From Bathymodiolus brooksi (Eukaryota; Mollusca; Bivalvia; Mytilida; Modiolidae), in contig OY804589.1 in NCBI GenBank assembly GCA_963680875.1, positions 21,968,413 through 22,032,412 of the forward strand: a stretch of 64,000 nt of DNA. The letters are read 5' to 3'. The notes beneath the pieces were generated by a model that was given only the letters and a program-made list of their open reading frames with translations, searched no databases and was not told the origin of the DNA. Below are positions 37,561-49,424 of the stretch, piece after piece. The position numbers were made by a program, and so were the translations under genes. Every line of letters starts with the position of its first letter. Position 1 is the stretch's first letter.

Positions 37561-37718
37561 AGTCCTTACCTTGGTGTGGTTCGGCCATCCTTATAAACAT
37601 AGTTTTGATCGTATCATACAGCTTTTCACTAAAATGCTTTAACGGTTCTACGGTGTGAACTATGGCTTACGACCTTTTTACCAATCGGGTTGTTCGTAAC
37701 AAACAAAGCAGTTTAATT

Positions 37719-37777
37719 TAAAATTTAACGCTTTCATAGTCTTAGAGACTGACTATGATTTCAAGCGTTAAATTTTA
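37719..37777. repeat. Imperfect palindrome
   Basis: 'aaaatttaacgctttcatagtc' faces 'gactatgatttcaagcgttaaatttt' across an 8-base loop. It is probably a relic of a small inverted-repeat transposon; no target duplication is evident. Confidence 0.7.
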
Positions 37778-37878
37778 TTACTTATAAAATAATTAAAAAT
37801 ATTATTTCGATTCTAACAGAACATTTACGGTAATGTTATGCATTCAAGCGTACCTAGACAGAGGTTATTATTGGGCGC

Positions 37879-37982
37879 TGTTCCAATTACCTCCCGCTAT
37901 TATTTACAAGAATATATAAAGCTACAGAAGCTGTTACAATTACCTCCCGCTATTATTTACAAGAATATATAACGCTACAGAA
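37879..37982. repeat. 52-bp direct duplication
   Basis: Two adjacent copies of 'ctgttacaattacctcccgctattatttacaagaatatataacgctacagaa', differing at about three positions. Confidence 0.9.
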
Positions 37983-37999
37983 ACGTTATAAAAATTGAT

Positions 38000-39124
38000 A
38001 ACGATCAAAAATTAGTTTCATCTGATTTTTTTTGTATATTTATTATTTTTATTCTTTTAATTTAACATACATAAAGTACAAATATGCAAAATACGCTGTC
38101 GATTAGATATCCCTTCTGCGCATGTGCTAGGGTGTTCTGTGCTATTTAGAGCCCTCTATTGTTTTCAAAGCGAAAGTAGCACCTTGTTAGAATATTTTAT
38201 TAAGGTCCGTTTCATTGCACGGTAACATATGTGACCTGTAAATCTCATGTGATACCCAATGATAAGAACTAATGGCACTCGTGGCTAAAATGGCCAGTGG
38301 TAGTAGACAACAGATTCATAAAATTGCCACTACTTCTGCAAAAAGTTGCTGAAAGTCGTTTATATATATTGAACTCTGTTGAAAACCACACATTTTGCTT
38401 CTTTCTCTTTTTTTTTATTCTATCAAGAAAAGTTTAAAACGACCAAAGGGGGTAATCAGAAGCCGTCAATCGAAGAAGAACAAACAATTCAGTGTCCAAA
38501 GAAAAACTTGTCATTGGGCAATTAGGTTACACCCTCCTTCGGCTATGAAAGAATCAGAACATGAAAAACATAGACACCCCAGTTAAGATAATCAGCAAGG
38601 TTTGTCTTTATATACTTCTCTTTCACACTCCATCGATTCTGACAGACTAAATTGACTGAATTGTCCGTGAAGCAGACGAACACAGAAAACCGAACAGGAA
38701 TGTGTATGGGCTAATTTCGTTTCACCCTCCTTAGTTCCCATTGACAGTTTTTAGTACGACTCTGTTTTAGTATTAGTGTTATGTCGGCCATTGTTTGTCC
38801 TTTGTCTTTTCTCTTTTAGCCATTAGTCTGTCAGTCATTTGAATTATGGCATCAAAATAACCCTTTAGTTTTAGTATCTTCATTTTTTTCTGAGAGCAAT
38901 TCAGGCAAACAAAAAATATTTGCATAGCAAAATAATCACCATCTCCCCCCTCCCCTTTTTCTAAAGATTGTGTTGCTTCTCCATTATCATTTGCTGGAAC
39001 GAATCACAAAGTTTCTAATTTTGTATTTGACAGTGATCGGTATCATACTGTCAGATCTAGTTCAAATTCCTTGGGTGCCAAGAAAACAGTAGATGTACAT
39101 ATGCAGGAGAAAGGTAATATGCCT
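38000..39124. other. Gene-free stretch with one interspersed repeat
   Basis: 38426-38590 shares modules with 55315-55400 ('aatcagaa', 'tcgaagaagaacaaacaa'), a dispersed repeat. The small frame across it is not a gene. Confidence 0.4.
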
Positions 39125-39365
39125 GGGGTCCGTTGCTGAACTTGTGATTAAACTAATCATATGATTAGCCCTAATTACATTTTTAATTCCTAATCACATA
39201 CTTATCTAATGCAATGGTTAAATTATGTTGCTGAACTGTTTTTAATCCAATGTATTAACTTATCATGTTTAATCATTGCATTAGCTAATTATGTGATTAG
39301 GAATTAAAAATGTAATTATGGCTAATCATATGATTAGCTTAATCACAAGTTCAACAACGAACCCC
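39125..39365. mobile_element. Foldback element with arms of about 100 bp
   Basis: The left arm starts ggggtccgttgctgaacttg and the right arm ends with its near-complement (caagttcaacaacgaacccc). The match continues inward through 'taatcatatgattagcc' and 'aattacatttttaattcctaatcacat' to about 'atgcaatg'. About 40 bases separate the arms. No coding capacity, and no clean target duplication was found. Confidence 0.85.
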
Positions 39366-39607
39366 TATTCTCGAAAAAAAAGACCTGTATGACTGTCTTA
39401 TGTGTCTGCAAGAGAGAGAGACGTTGATCGGAGTGGAGATATTATTAACCGTGTACACTGCAAATCTAAAGAAACTTTATAGTTCTGATATAGTTCTGAT
39501 ATCAATTATTACCACTGCAATTCATTGTGGTAAAGAAATTTATTTACGGGACAAAACTGATGAAACTGAATTGTTCAGGATTCACAATGAAAAGGGGTTA
39601 GAGTTTG

Positions 39608-39820
39608 GTGATTAATGCCACTTTCGACAATATTTCAGTTATATCGTGGCGGCCAGTTTTATTGGTGGAGAAAACACGAGTACCCAGAAAAACTTTATCA
39701 GATAATGTTGTATAGAGTACACCTCGCCTGACCGAGATTCGAACTCACAAGGTGATAGGCTTTGATTGCACAGATAGTTGTAAATCTAACTACCATACGA
39801 TCACGACCACAACGTCCCCT
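39608..39820 (-). mobile_element. SINE family A
   Basis: On the minus strand: 'cgttgtggtcgtgatcgtatggtagtt', box B 'gagttcgaatctcgg', 'gtgtactctatacaacattatc', 'ggtactcgtgttttctccaccaataaaa' and a decayed 3' end. (Quoted pieces are separate modules.). Confidence 0.8.
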
Positions 39821-40030
39821 CCCAATGAAACGGATGACGCATTAATAATTATAATTTTCAAACAAATTTTAAAAGAAACGTCATTAGCAGCCAGTCGCGG
39901 GAACAGCAAACCCAAAAGCTAGATGCAGTAAAAACCAGACCCATAATAATTCCATTCAATTCTTAGAGAAGATATTCTAGGCTGTTGCACTCAATGACGT
40001 TTAGTTTCCGTTCTAGAAGATGCATTCTCG

Positions 40031-40054
40031 ATATATATATATATATATATATAT
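40031..40054. repeat. (TA)n microsatellite
   Basis: About 11 TA repeats. Confidence 0.9.
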
Positions 40055-40128
40055 AGAACTGTGTCTCAGATGCGTCATAAATATTGATAATAAACATGCA
40101 AGGAGTGGATAATTGTGTTTTCTATGAG

Positions 40129-40542
40129 GCCACGAGGCAATCGTAACTACTCGGCCATTCTCGCTACCCTTCAAATAACCTCGTACGTACATATTAGAAA
40201 TTCTTCTTAAATTGTTTGCCGGAAGTTAAGTTAAGTTAAGCCGCACAAAAATATAGTCCACGAAAATCCATTATGGAAGACATACTAAGTAAAATCTAAT
40301 CATGCAAAACTAATTAAAACTTTAATTGAAATACATGTATGGAAAATTGTTTAAAATATAACTTTATCAAACTTTCATGTAACTGACATGTGAAAAGTAG
40401 TTCGATTTATACGCCTAATGCATACGAGGTTATTTGCAGGGTAGCGAGAATGGCCGAGTATTTACGATGCAGGGTAGCGAGAATGGCCGAGTAGTTACGA
40501 TTGGTAGCGAGAATGGCCGAGTAGTTACGATTGGCCACGAGG
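40129..40542. mobile_element. Mutator-like MITE with perfect 31-bp ends and 9-bp target duplication
   Basis: The element spans 40138-40533 (396 bp). It begins caatcgtaactactcggcca and ends with the exact reverse complement; the identity covers 31 bases. gccacgagg flanks it on both sides (40129-40137, 40534-40542). A 9-bp duplication is the Mutator signature. On the right the terminal segment 'gggtagcgagaatggccgagta' is present three times in tandem (from about 40440); on the left only once. No coding capacity. Confidence 0.9.
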
Positions 40543-40701
40543 GATACCACATTCTTGACATTAAACAGGATTTCTGTCGGATAAACTATAGGAGCTAAAA
40601 GTTCATGGAAGCATGGCTACAAAATCAGGACAAACTAATGTGCTAATTAGTATTCTCGTATCTATTATGCGTGGAAAATTCAAAATATTATGTGTTAGGG
40701 T

Positions 40702-41173
40702 TACACTGTAAAAAAAAAAGTGGAACTTTACACTAAAAATGGTGGCAGCTCAGCTGCCGCTCCCACCAATATTGGTGTAACGTTTACCCTCTATATGAGG
40801 TGTGACATAACTCTGCACTAGTGTAACATTACTCTTAAGTGGTGTAACATAACTCCTAAGTAATGTAATTTAACTCCTATGTGGTGTAAAATATCATCTG
40901 TATGACAGGAAACTTTACACCCTTTCATAAGACAACTAACACCAAATTATGTGTTAGTCACATTACTTATCACCATATCTAGGGTAACCTTTCACCAAAA
41001 CTCATAAAGTAACCTTACACCACCCTTCCTGGAGTAACCTTACACCACCCCTCTTGGAGTAACCTTACACCAAACCTCATAGAGTAACCTTACACAAGTA
41101 TATGAGTGGCAGCAGAGATGCCACCAAATATAGTGTAACTTCAAACCAACATGCATTTTTTGTTTGCAGTGTA
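40702..41173. mobile_element. TA-flanked MITE with subterminal repeat clusters
   Basis: The element spans 40704-41171, starting cactgtaaaaaaaaaa and ending tttttttgtttgcagtg, with TA at both junctions. Inside the left end 'gtggcagctcagctgcc' corresponds to 'ggcagcagagatgcc' at the right. The left half carries repeats of 'ggtgtaacataactcctaag' and the right half repeats of 'gagtaaccttacaccac', roughly complementary. Short clustered subterminal repeats of this kind are usually transposase-binding sites. Confidence 0.75.
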
Positions 41174-41637
41174 TCAATTTTCTTTCACAGGTTACAAAAA
41201 ATAAACACTACAGTAAGTAAATGAGTAAAATGTCAAAAAGAGGAAATTGTGTCAAATCTATAAAAATGAATATGATTAAAATGATGATCATATAATGAAA
41301 CTCTTGATGGACTTTCTCAAGATTTCTAAATTCAAGTTAATGTTTTTCTTGTGTTCTGAATATTGATTTTGCTCATAAGAGAACTTTTCGTTCCTTTATA
41401 GGTTGTTGATATTATGATTTGTTCGGCCCCTTTCATCTACTTTAGCATTGTCGAAAAAGAGACACATGTTTTAGACAATGGCTCTAAACCAGTTCCCAAA
41501 TTTTCTGAGTAAGGAGCCAACTAGCAAAGAGGCTTGAAACATTAAAATAACAGGTTATGTGTATCAATATTTAATATAACAAGTCTGCATTGTTCCCCAC
41601 TGCAAGTACAAATTAACTTAAAAAAACATACTTTAAA

Positions 41638-41934
41638 TACCATATTCATCCTATTAAGCACCCCTGCTCCTATAAGCGCCCCTACCTAATTTACCAACAA
41701 AACATGAATAAGCGCCCTCTAAGATCATCAAAAATTACCACTTTTTTTTGCAGAAAGACATCAATATTTGCTATCTTCGCCATGATTTTCAAACCGGAAA
41801 CACAACTTTAAAGGTAATTCTGTATTGGAAACAGTTTCGGACAGGTAAAAAGTCTGGATTTTGCTGATCTCAATAAGTGCCCCCGTTTTCAATTTTTTTT
41901 AGCGCCCTGGGTGCTTAATATGACAAATACGGTA
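41638..41934. mobile_element. Mariner-like MITE, TA target
   Basis: The element spans 41640-41932, flanked by TA. The ends are inverted: left 'ccatattcatcctattaagcaccc', right 'gggtgcttaatatgacaaatacgg'. The core includes 'agcgcccc' modules on both sides. Non-coding. Confidence 0.8.
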
Positions 41935-43820
41935 GCATACATGTACAATCACATAAATATTACATCAAGTTATGATCAAGTCCCTTCATAGAAGTCATGT
42001 GGTCATACTCTATTACAATAGTATCTTGTAAGAACAGTGAAACTTCAAGACTTACAGCAAAATAAAATAGAAGGTATAAAAACAGATTTGATCTGAAGAG
42101 TGGTGAAATGGCATTAGCGGTCCTAAACCAATCCCAATTTTTTATTTTAAGGTGGATCTCCAGTTATAAATCTGGCTCCTTTTAGACCCTCTTATCTCCA
42201 AAGCTGTAATTCCCTCTGTAAATCAAAGATACATGCTTAATGTTTAAAAACTTTACCAAAAAGTAACAATCTTCATGCTTTTGTGAACTTATTCATTAGT
42301 TGCAGTGTTTGATCATTTGACTTACATTCTGATTTGTTTCCTAATGTGTTCAAAAACTGTATATGTTGAAAGCTGTCGTCAAGAGGAACCAAATTTAAAA
42401 AATCCCACCAAATTGGATGGAAAATAAAAATTCTAAGTAGTATGTAATAGTGTGAAAACTCTGAAACTGTAAGAGATACTTAAAGTCTGTTAAACATACA
42501 ACTGAAAGCCCTCATCAAGAAGAACCAAATAAAAAATCCCATTCAAACTGGATGAAAAAAATTCAGGTACCATATAAAAGTGTGATGTTTGGCCCCTTCG
42601 GCCCCTTATAGTTAGAAAACCCCGACAGCTACCTCAATTCTGATTGGACAAATCAATTATTACATTCTCTATGGAGAAAAACTTTGACGTCAGTCTTCCA
42701 TAAAAGACATGTCGTCGCCTATGTTTCTGCTTCTGAGAAACCTCAAAAATAGAAGTGACCAAAAATTGTAATAGGTGCACAACTTCACTCCCCACAGAAG
42801 CATCTCTGCAAATTTGGTTTGTTTCTGTAAAGTAGTCTAGGATGAATTGCAGATTAACAATATAACATCTACTGACCTACTAAATGGCAAGATAAAAAAA
42901 AAGTTAAAAATGACAAAAGAAAAATAAGAAAATATACATGTATGGTGCACATCTACAATATATCCATGCACTTTTAATTACCAGAAGGGCCCATAACCTC
43001 CCAAAATCAATACCAATCTACCTTTAGTGCCAAGGAACCTATCTTGTATAAAATTTCACAAGGATCTGCCAACTACAACTAAAGTTTTTGCATGGAAATG
43101 AGTGTCTACAGACAAAATCGATGCCAAAGGCCACAATAGCCCATTAACCAATAAGCTACCACAATTTTTTAAGGTTGTATAAAAAAGAAAAACATATCAA
43201 GGCTCCAATAGTCTTTGGGCCAGATTAGCATAAATCAATATTATAGCATCATGTTGCATCTTATATTCTATGTACAGAAGCAATACAAAAATGTTGTATC
43301 TGAATACATGTATGTGTAACATTTCATCAAAGGTTTATGCCATCTATCATTTATTCATTGTTTTACAATCAACATGCATTTACTCATTGCTTCACAAACA
43401 TTTTAACAGGTTGGGTACAATGGCTGAAACGGCATATAATAGGTAATTTTGCATATTATTGGACAAATAGTCTATATATTTACAGTGTCATTTTTTTCAA
43501 TTTTGGATTTCAAAGTTTTTATTGAAAAGCGCATTTATCTAGGTAAAATGCAGCAACTTTTGTTTTGAAACTTTTTCTGTAACGATTTTTGAGGCTATGA
43601 TCTCCTTAACAGTTAAGTTAAACAAAAAGTTACTAAACAAAAGTTGCTGATTTTCACATACTAGTAAATAAATGCACTTTTGAATAAGAAACTTTGAAAT
43701 CCAAAAATTGAAAATTTTGCACTGTAAAATTATAAGTCATTTGTTCACCTATTATCTGCCAAATGACCCATTATATGCCCTTTCAGTCATTGTGCCCAGC
43801 CTGTTTAATTTTTTCTATGT
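41935..43820. other. Gene-free stretch with diverged repeats
   Basis: Two segments near 42360-42560 share 'gaaccaaatt', 'aaatcccac' and 'tggatgaaaa' and are a diverged duplicate pair. No gene was identified. Confidence 0.4.
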
Positions 43821-43824
43821 TTGT

Positions 43825-44440
43825 CTCCTTGTCTCCATTCATTTACTCATAGTTTTACAATCACCATTCGTTTACCCATTGACTCACATACTTTATAAGT
43901 TTTTCAATATTTGTCACCATTCATTTACTCCTTGTTTTACAAACAACCTATGTCTAAGTTAATGTCATCAATCATTTCTTCATTGCTTCACAAACATTCT
44001 ATTTTTCTATGTTTGTCACTATTTACTCATAGTTTTACAATCACCATTCGTTTACTCATTGACTCACATACTTTATAAGTTTTTCTATATTTGTCACCAT
44101 TCATTTACTCCTTGTTTTACAAACAACCTATGTCTAAGTTAATGTCATCAATCATTTCTTCATTGCTTCACAAACATTCTATTTTTCTATGTTTGTCACT
44201 ATTTACTCATAGTTTTACAATCACCATTCGTTTACTCATTGACTCACATACTTTATAAGTTTTTCTATATTTGTCACCATTCATTTACTCCTTGTTTTAC
44301 AAACAACCTATGTCTAAGTTAATGTCATCAATCATTTCTTCATTGCTTCACAAATGTTTAATTTTTCCAAGTTTGTCACCATTTTCTCACAGTTTTACAA
44401 TCACCATTCATTTACTCATTGTTTTACAATGTTTTTCCAA
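43825..44440. repeat. 180-bp tandem repeat, about 3 copies
   Basis: 43861, 44041 and 44221 begin the same 180-base unit ('tcaccattcgtttactcattgactcacatac...'), nearly identical between copies 2 and 3. The unit is itself built from short related blocks ('catttactcattgttttacaa', 'cttcacaaacatt'), and diverged blocks occur as far left as 43340. Confidence 0.93.
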
Positions 44441-45203
44441 ATTAATATCTTTAAAATATTGTTTAGCTAAAACACACATATCTATCAACTATAATTACTC
44501 TTTTGAAAGTTTCATATTCAGAAAAATATGCTAACAACAGAAAAAAATATAACTTGCACCATTCATATGTAGTCATAATTCTTTATGACATAGTGTTTAT
44601 CACTGTTAAGACCATTGAACTAATTTCCTTATCCAACACCTAATTAAAATTCAAACAAATGGAAAAGCTGTCTTATAGACAGCAAACTGGGTTTTCCATA
44701 TTTTGTGGAAATATTAAAGAACTATAATTCTTGATTTTATAGCTATAAACACCATATTGAAATTTGAAAAGACCTGGTTAAAGGATACTCAAGTTATTGA
44801 ACTAAAAATGAAAAACAATGACATTTTTTTGAATAAAAAAGAACCACAACTCTTTTACCGCAAAGGGTAAAATCATCACATCAACTTGACCTTGATTTTA
44901 AAACCATTAACACCATATTAAAATCTGAAAAGATTTGGTTAAAGGTTACTTTATGGAAGAGAAAAGGAAAAAATTATGTTTTTCAAATAATGAAGAACAA
45001 TAACTCTTGAACCACAAAAGGTAAAATTATCAAAATCAACCTTGACCTTGATTTTATAGCCATAAACACCATATTAAAATCTGACCAAAACCATATTTTC
45101 CCCCCTTTTTCTTCAAAATTTAATTATTTTTTACTGTATGTTTATGTAAATATTAATAACCCTACCTTCAAAACCTCCCCGAGGCACTTGAACATCTGCT
45201 ATA
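44441..45203. repeat. Diverged repeats with 'aacaccatattaaaatctga' blocks
   Basis: Blocks with 'accttgattttatagccataaacaccatattaaaatctga'-like content (in pieces) recur at about 44740, 44890 and 45045, about 150 bases apart. This looks like an old tandem array. No gene. Confidence 0.6.
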
Positions 45204-45450
45204 AATAAGTTAATAAAGGTTATAACAAATGTACCGTACTCCAAGGTGTATTCAAGAGGGAAAGTCTACAAAAACCGAAGAGAAGCTTAACCATACCAAC
45301 CAGAGGAACAATTTGAAAACAATTGTCATATTCCTGACTTTGCACATGTATTTCCTGAAGAAAATGGTGGGTTAAACCTGGTTTTTTACCGTGCACCAAA
45401 CCTCCCATTTGTATTAGTGATGAGTTAAAATGGCAGAATTTGAAAGTTTG
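45204..45450. repeat. Interspersed repeat D, copy at 45.2 kb
   Basis: 'aaaggttataacaaatgtacc', 'gagggaaagtctacaaaaacc', 'aattgtcatattcctgactttg' and 'aaaatggtgggttaaacctgg' match the modules of the copy at 15258. It is the longest copy here. Confidence 0.75.
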
Positions 45451-45918
45451 TCTGCTACTACATGTAAGTTGTGCTTTGAAATTGAACACATGATTCATTA
45501 TAACAAACAAAATGATTGAGTCAGACACAAATTATTGAATGGAAACCATAATTTTTAGTGTAAGCCATAATTGGGGAACAACAAAAGTGAAATTTGTCAA
45601 ACTAGAACTTGACCTGGTTCCTTACATCAATCATATCCAAATTTCAATCAAATGGTTGATCCAAATACAAGTAATCAAAAGGAAGCCTCAAATTTTAACC
45701 TTTTGTACTTTATAAAGGGGCATTAACCAGGGGTTACAAAAGTGGAATTTTCAACTTGACCTGCCTTAAGTGGCTGCAAAATTAGGATTTTTTTCTAAGT
45801 TAAATATGGTGTTGGATGAGAAAATGAATCAAACAGTCTTTCTAGTGAAGGACATTATAAATGAAATACACATACAACTTTATCCAACTTCTTCGTCAAA
45901 GTCTGACCAACTACAGTT

Positions 45919-47544
45919 TTACCAATAAAAATCATAACGAGGTGGGGAAAAACTAAAACAGACATCTCTATATTGTCTATTTACATCTTCAAATTGTTCT
46001 TTGCTTACAGAATTGTTTATTCCACAATGAACAGTTAACAAAGTTGAATGACAGACTTTCAACAAGCCTTTTACATGATCTAAATCTAGCATGATACCAG
46101 AAATATCAATGTGAACAATTGGAGGTTTAATCACCTTGACCAATGTTTCTCCATCCAAGTTTGTAAATCCAGCATTTATGTTACTTAACTGATTACAGAA
46201 TTCAGGGATAGAATTTAATGGGAATTGATGTCTAGACTGCAGGGCTAGACTGATTTAATCTATTCTAGCCCTGAAGGAAAATGTCTAGACCTGTATTTGC
46301 GGTGAGCTTCTGCTAGGGGGGTTTGGGGGCATGCCCGCCCTTGAACATTTTTAATAATTACATGCAAAATCCGGCATTCTGAGTATGTTTTGAATGTAAG
46401 AGATGTCCAAAAATTGTGTCAAAAAAGTAAATTTTTTTTTGGTTTCAAAGATTGAAGAACGTTAATAAAAGGTAAATATTTAAATAAGTTTGTTTTATTC
46501 TGAATTTGTATTTGTCCTCAGGTTCCAGTTCATAATCTGACTCCATCTCTGAATACTCTAATTCCTCCTCCTCCTCCAGTAATCTAAGGTGTCCTTTTTG
46601 AAATTATCGGTGCCGTTAACAAATTTACCGTCTGGGTCGTCTTTCCCAAATTTTGTACACCAGTCACTGTGACTGTCACAGGACATCAGCCATTTGTACA
46701 TTTGAAGCCATTGTATTCCTTTTTGTGGCATCGTATGCCTTATTACTGTCACGGGTGTCAACTTTCCGTTTAGACTTCGGTTTTGAAACTCCCGGTAAGA
46801 ATTTCCACATATTTTGTTATTGAAAAAGTAACCTTGAACTCGTGATCATAGTCATATAAGTTCTTACATATAGAGGAGACACGAGTAGTTTATTTCAAGT
46901 GCCGACATGACCGAGGATTTTACATAAGATAGAAAACAATGTCTTCGCGGAATGCAATTTCCGGAAATCGAGTCGTAAATCACCTAGACACACGGTCTAC
47001 GATAAAACAACTTGGCCTAGACCGAACGCAATTCTTCTAGCCTCGGGCTATCGGTCCTACGGTAATTTCGAACCCTAGAATTTTAGATTTTCAAATTCTT
47101 TGACATCAATTTTTTGACAAGAATCAAGAACCAAAGTATCCAAATTATATAAATGTTTCAAAAATGATAACTTTGAAATCTGTGTACCTGAAAGATCTAA
47201 CCATTCTAGATTATTATTATATATAGCAGACTGAACAAAATATTTGTTCATACAATGGTCCATAAATTCAGTGCTTTTGTCAAATGTACATGTCATGTAC
47301 GGTAATTCAAAACAATGAAAAATCCTAGCATGTTTCAATATCTTTTCTATTTGAGCAGGATCCTGGAAAATTGGTACTTCATTTACTCCTAGAAAAAAAA
47401 ATGTTGCAATACATGTGGATGACTATGTATGAAGTTATACATATATTTATTTACTCGAACAACATTCCTCAATAAAGATTCAACTCCAACATATAACAAT
47501 ACTCGTTCCAATGCTAAATCTGGCAAATTCAGCAATTCACTCAT
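45919..47544 (-). pseudogene. F-box/leucine-rich-repeat gene, split by a transposon remnant
   Basis: The minus-strand frame opens at ATG 47544: MSELLNLPDLALERVLLYVG is a typical F-box start (LPDLALERVLLYV...LLRNVVRVNKYMYNFI). The F-box would recruit SKP1 of an SCF ubiquitin ligase. A run of nine T at 47393-47401 shifts the frame by one. The next block (47390-47090) has a clear leucine-rich repeat (NNLEWLDLSGTQISKLSFLK, then LDTLVLDSC). About 850 bases of foreign DNA (46236-47088) then interrupt it. The frame resumes at 46228 (HQFPLNSIPEFCNQLSN, then HIDISGIMLDLDHVKGLL) and stops at 45919. The protein would be about 250 residues from one exon. It begins 159 bases after the end of the neighbouring pseudogene, same strand. 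Confidence 0.75.
46236..47088 (-). mobile_element. Remnant transposon with a TTF-type zinc-finger fragment
   Basis: Foreign DNA inside the F-box gene. The left end reads 'cagggctagactgattt' and the right end 'ggtaatttcgaacccta', loosely inverted. On the minus strand 46558-46761 encodes a fragment with SDWCTKFGK and FVNGTDNFKKDTLDYW, a motif typical of TTF-type zinc fingers at the N-terminus of hAT transposases and of host proteins such as ZNF862 (family knowledge). No transposase core is present, and no exact target duplication was found. Confidence 0.6.
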
Positions 47545-47702
47545 CTTTACTTCTAATAAAATACCAAAGCTCTAAAGTATTATAATTATCTTGCAAAAAT
47601 GAATACATGCATGTGGAAAATATATGGACAATAGAAGTACATTTGGACACAATGCAATTTTTATAGTTAGATCATTTTGAATATCAAGTGACTGACATCC
47701 CC

Positions 47703-48035
47703 TCAAAAAAAGAAACATACAATGCATACATAAATTTGAGTAAGAGTGATAACTTTTTTCAGCACCTTGCCACCTTTATTTTCTGCAATGACATGCTGTA
47801 TAAATTGCCAAGAAGCTATATTGTCCTGGTAGTATTCTATGTTAAAAATGTAAAACTGGCTGTAAGTCAGAAATAATGCCTCTATAATTTCCACTCCATT
47901 TATTACCACCTGACCTTCAACAACAACATAAAAGGTTTCTGCATCATGTATGGTTTTACCAAAAGGCACAATGAAAGCAAGAAATGGTGTCCTTGGTATA
48001 TCTCCTTTCAGTATGTCTTCTTTTGTGATACTTTC
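47703..48035 (-). pseudogene. C-terminal exon of a SAMD3-like zinc-finger gene
   Basis: 333 bases after acceptor ttttttcag, phase 0, ending in TGA at 47703. It encodes ESITKEDILKGDIPRTPFLAF, then the block DAETFYVVVEGQVVINGVEI, FYIFNIEYYQD, and a basic end. This matches, from memory, the conserved C-terminal region of a large invertebrate and fish family annotated as SAMD3-like or uncharacterised zinc-finger proteins. Its phase joins the exon ending at 49798 exactly. This exon itself is intact; the disabling changes are in the upstream exons. Confidence 0.65.
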
Positions 48036-48104
48036 CTGAAAAAAAAAACTGCAGTTCTTAAACAGATGCTAAAAGATACCCTGTCATATTTTATAATCAT
48101 ATTC

Positions 48105-48655
48105 GAACTAGATGCTCATGTGAGCCTATATTGCTCACCTGAATGTAAACTGGCCCACTGCAGCTTTAGTAATTACATGTACTAGAAGGTGCTGTATTTA
48201 AATGATTTTTAAATGTTTATGTACCATCTGGAAATTTTTCAAAACTCTTCAGATTAATTTTGTTACTTAAGAACTACAAAATTCTTCTTGTTTTTCTGGG
48301 ATTAAATGCTAACTTAACCAAAATATAACCACAGACACTTAAATCACCAATTCCAAATAGCCTACACTGCAGTTTTATTTTATAAAACATTTTCTATTTA
48401 ACAATACTCTTGTATTTTTTGTGACCTATTCAGTGTTCTGCCTTCTAGTTTTAGAGTAGTCAGATACAATTCTGAAAGGAGACCATTGATGCACCATCCA
48501 TGCAAATCTTGGTTCAAATCGGCCCAGTGGTTTCAGAGGAAATGATTAAAATGTGAAAAGCAAACAACAACGGACGGAAGATGACAGACACCCAGTGAAG
48601 ACAAAAGCTTACATGACCTTTTGTCCCAGGGCCAGGTCAGCTAAAAACAATAACA
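48105..48655. mobile_element. Bivalve-type repeat bounded by 'gctcacctga' / 'ccaggtcagct'
   Basis: The left edge 'tgctcatgtgagcctatattgctcacctga' and the right edge 'cccagggccaggtcagctaaaaa' (in pieces) delimit about 550 bases, with 'cttggttcaaatcggcccagtgg' in the middle. A related left edge occurs at 50775. Non-coding. Confidence 0.65.
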
Positions 48656-48659
48656 ATCA

Positions 48660-49420
48660 CACAATTTCACGCTATATAATTTCATGGCCTAATCTTCACA
48701 ACCATAAACACACAAAAAATAGTACTTGATCTCAGTTTTGTGACAAGAAGCTAAATACATGTACAATTGGGGAAAAGATGTACATATAGACAGATGGAAG
48801 GACATCACATAACAACCAACCACTGTGTGTGGCAGGGTATTAGCTCATCATTAAAATTATAAGAGAACAAATAAAGAAAGTTAAAAGCTTATAAGAAGGC
48901 AACTTTTCAGCTGATGTTTTCATCTCTATCATGTCCACATGATTGATATTTTCTTTCATTAAGCTAGCTCTGCACTATCATCTGTTTGTTAGTTACTAAA
49001 CTTTGACACATTATCCTGACTGTAATCTATCTAAGGAATTTGCCAAAGAAGTTAAGCAAATAATAATTTGCAGAGTGAAGACTTTAACCTTTCTATCACT
49101 GAACTTTCTTTTATTTTTTTAGGTTCTTTTACAAACAGTGAATGTTTAAAATAAAATGTAAAATTGCTGTAAATTCAGAAATTATTATGATGTTTCATTA
49201 ATGTGAAAAATGATACTAGATGACCATTGCAATCATCAAAACTTGCATGTGTCTACATTTTCTAGTGTTACATTTGTATTCTGTTTTAAAATGAGCAGCA
49301 ATCACAATAATCATGATAAGAGAAATCAAATAACCATCATCTGTCAAAAAATTTGCAATAATAAATGCATGCAATAAATTCTGGATTTACAGTAACTAAA
49401 ATTAAGTCAATGTTACAAAT
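48660..49420. other. Gene-free intron stretch
   Basis: AT-rich intron between the last two exons of the SAMD3-like pseudogene. Nothing recognisable. Confidence 0.45.
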
Positions 49421-49424
49421 TACC

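Noticed and set aside
37568..37600. Short ATG exon MAEPHQ with donor gtaagg as first exon of the receptor
   Set aside because: The phase fits but there is no signal peptide, which a type I receptor should have. It could belong to another gene.
43337..44534. Several frames rich in Tyr, Phe, Ser and His
   Set aside because: They arise from the 180-bp tandem repeat and its degenerate relatives.
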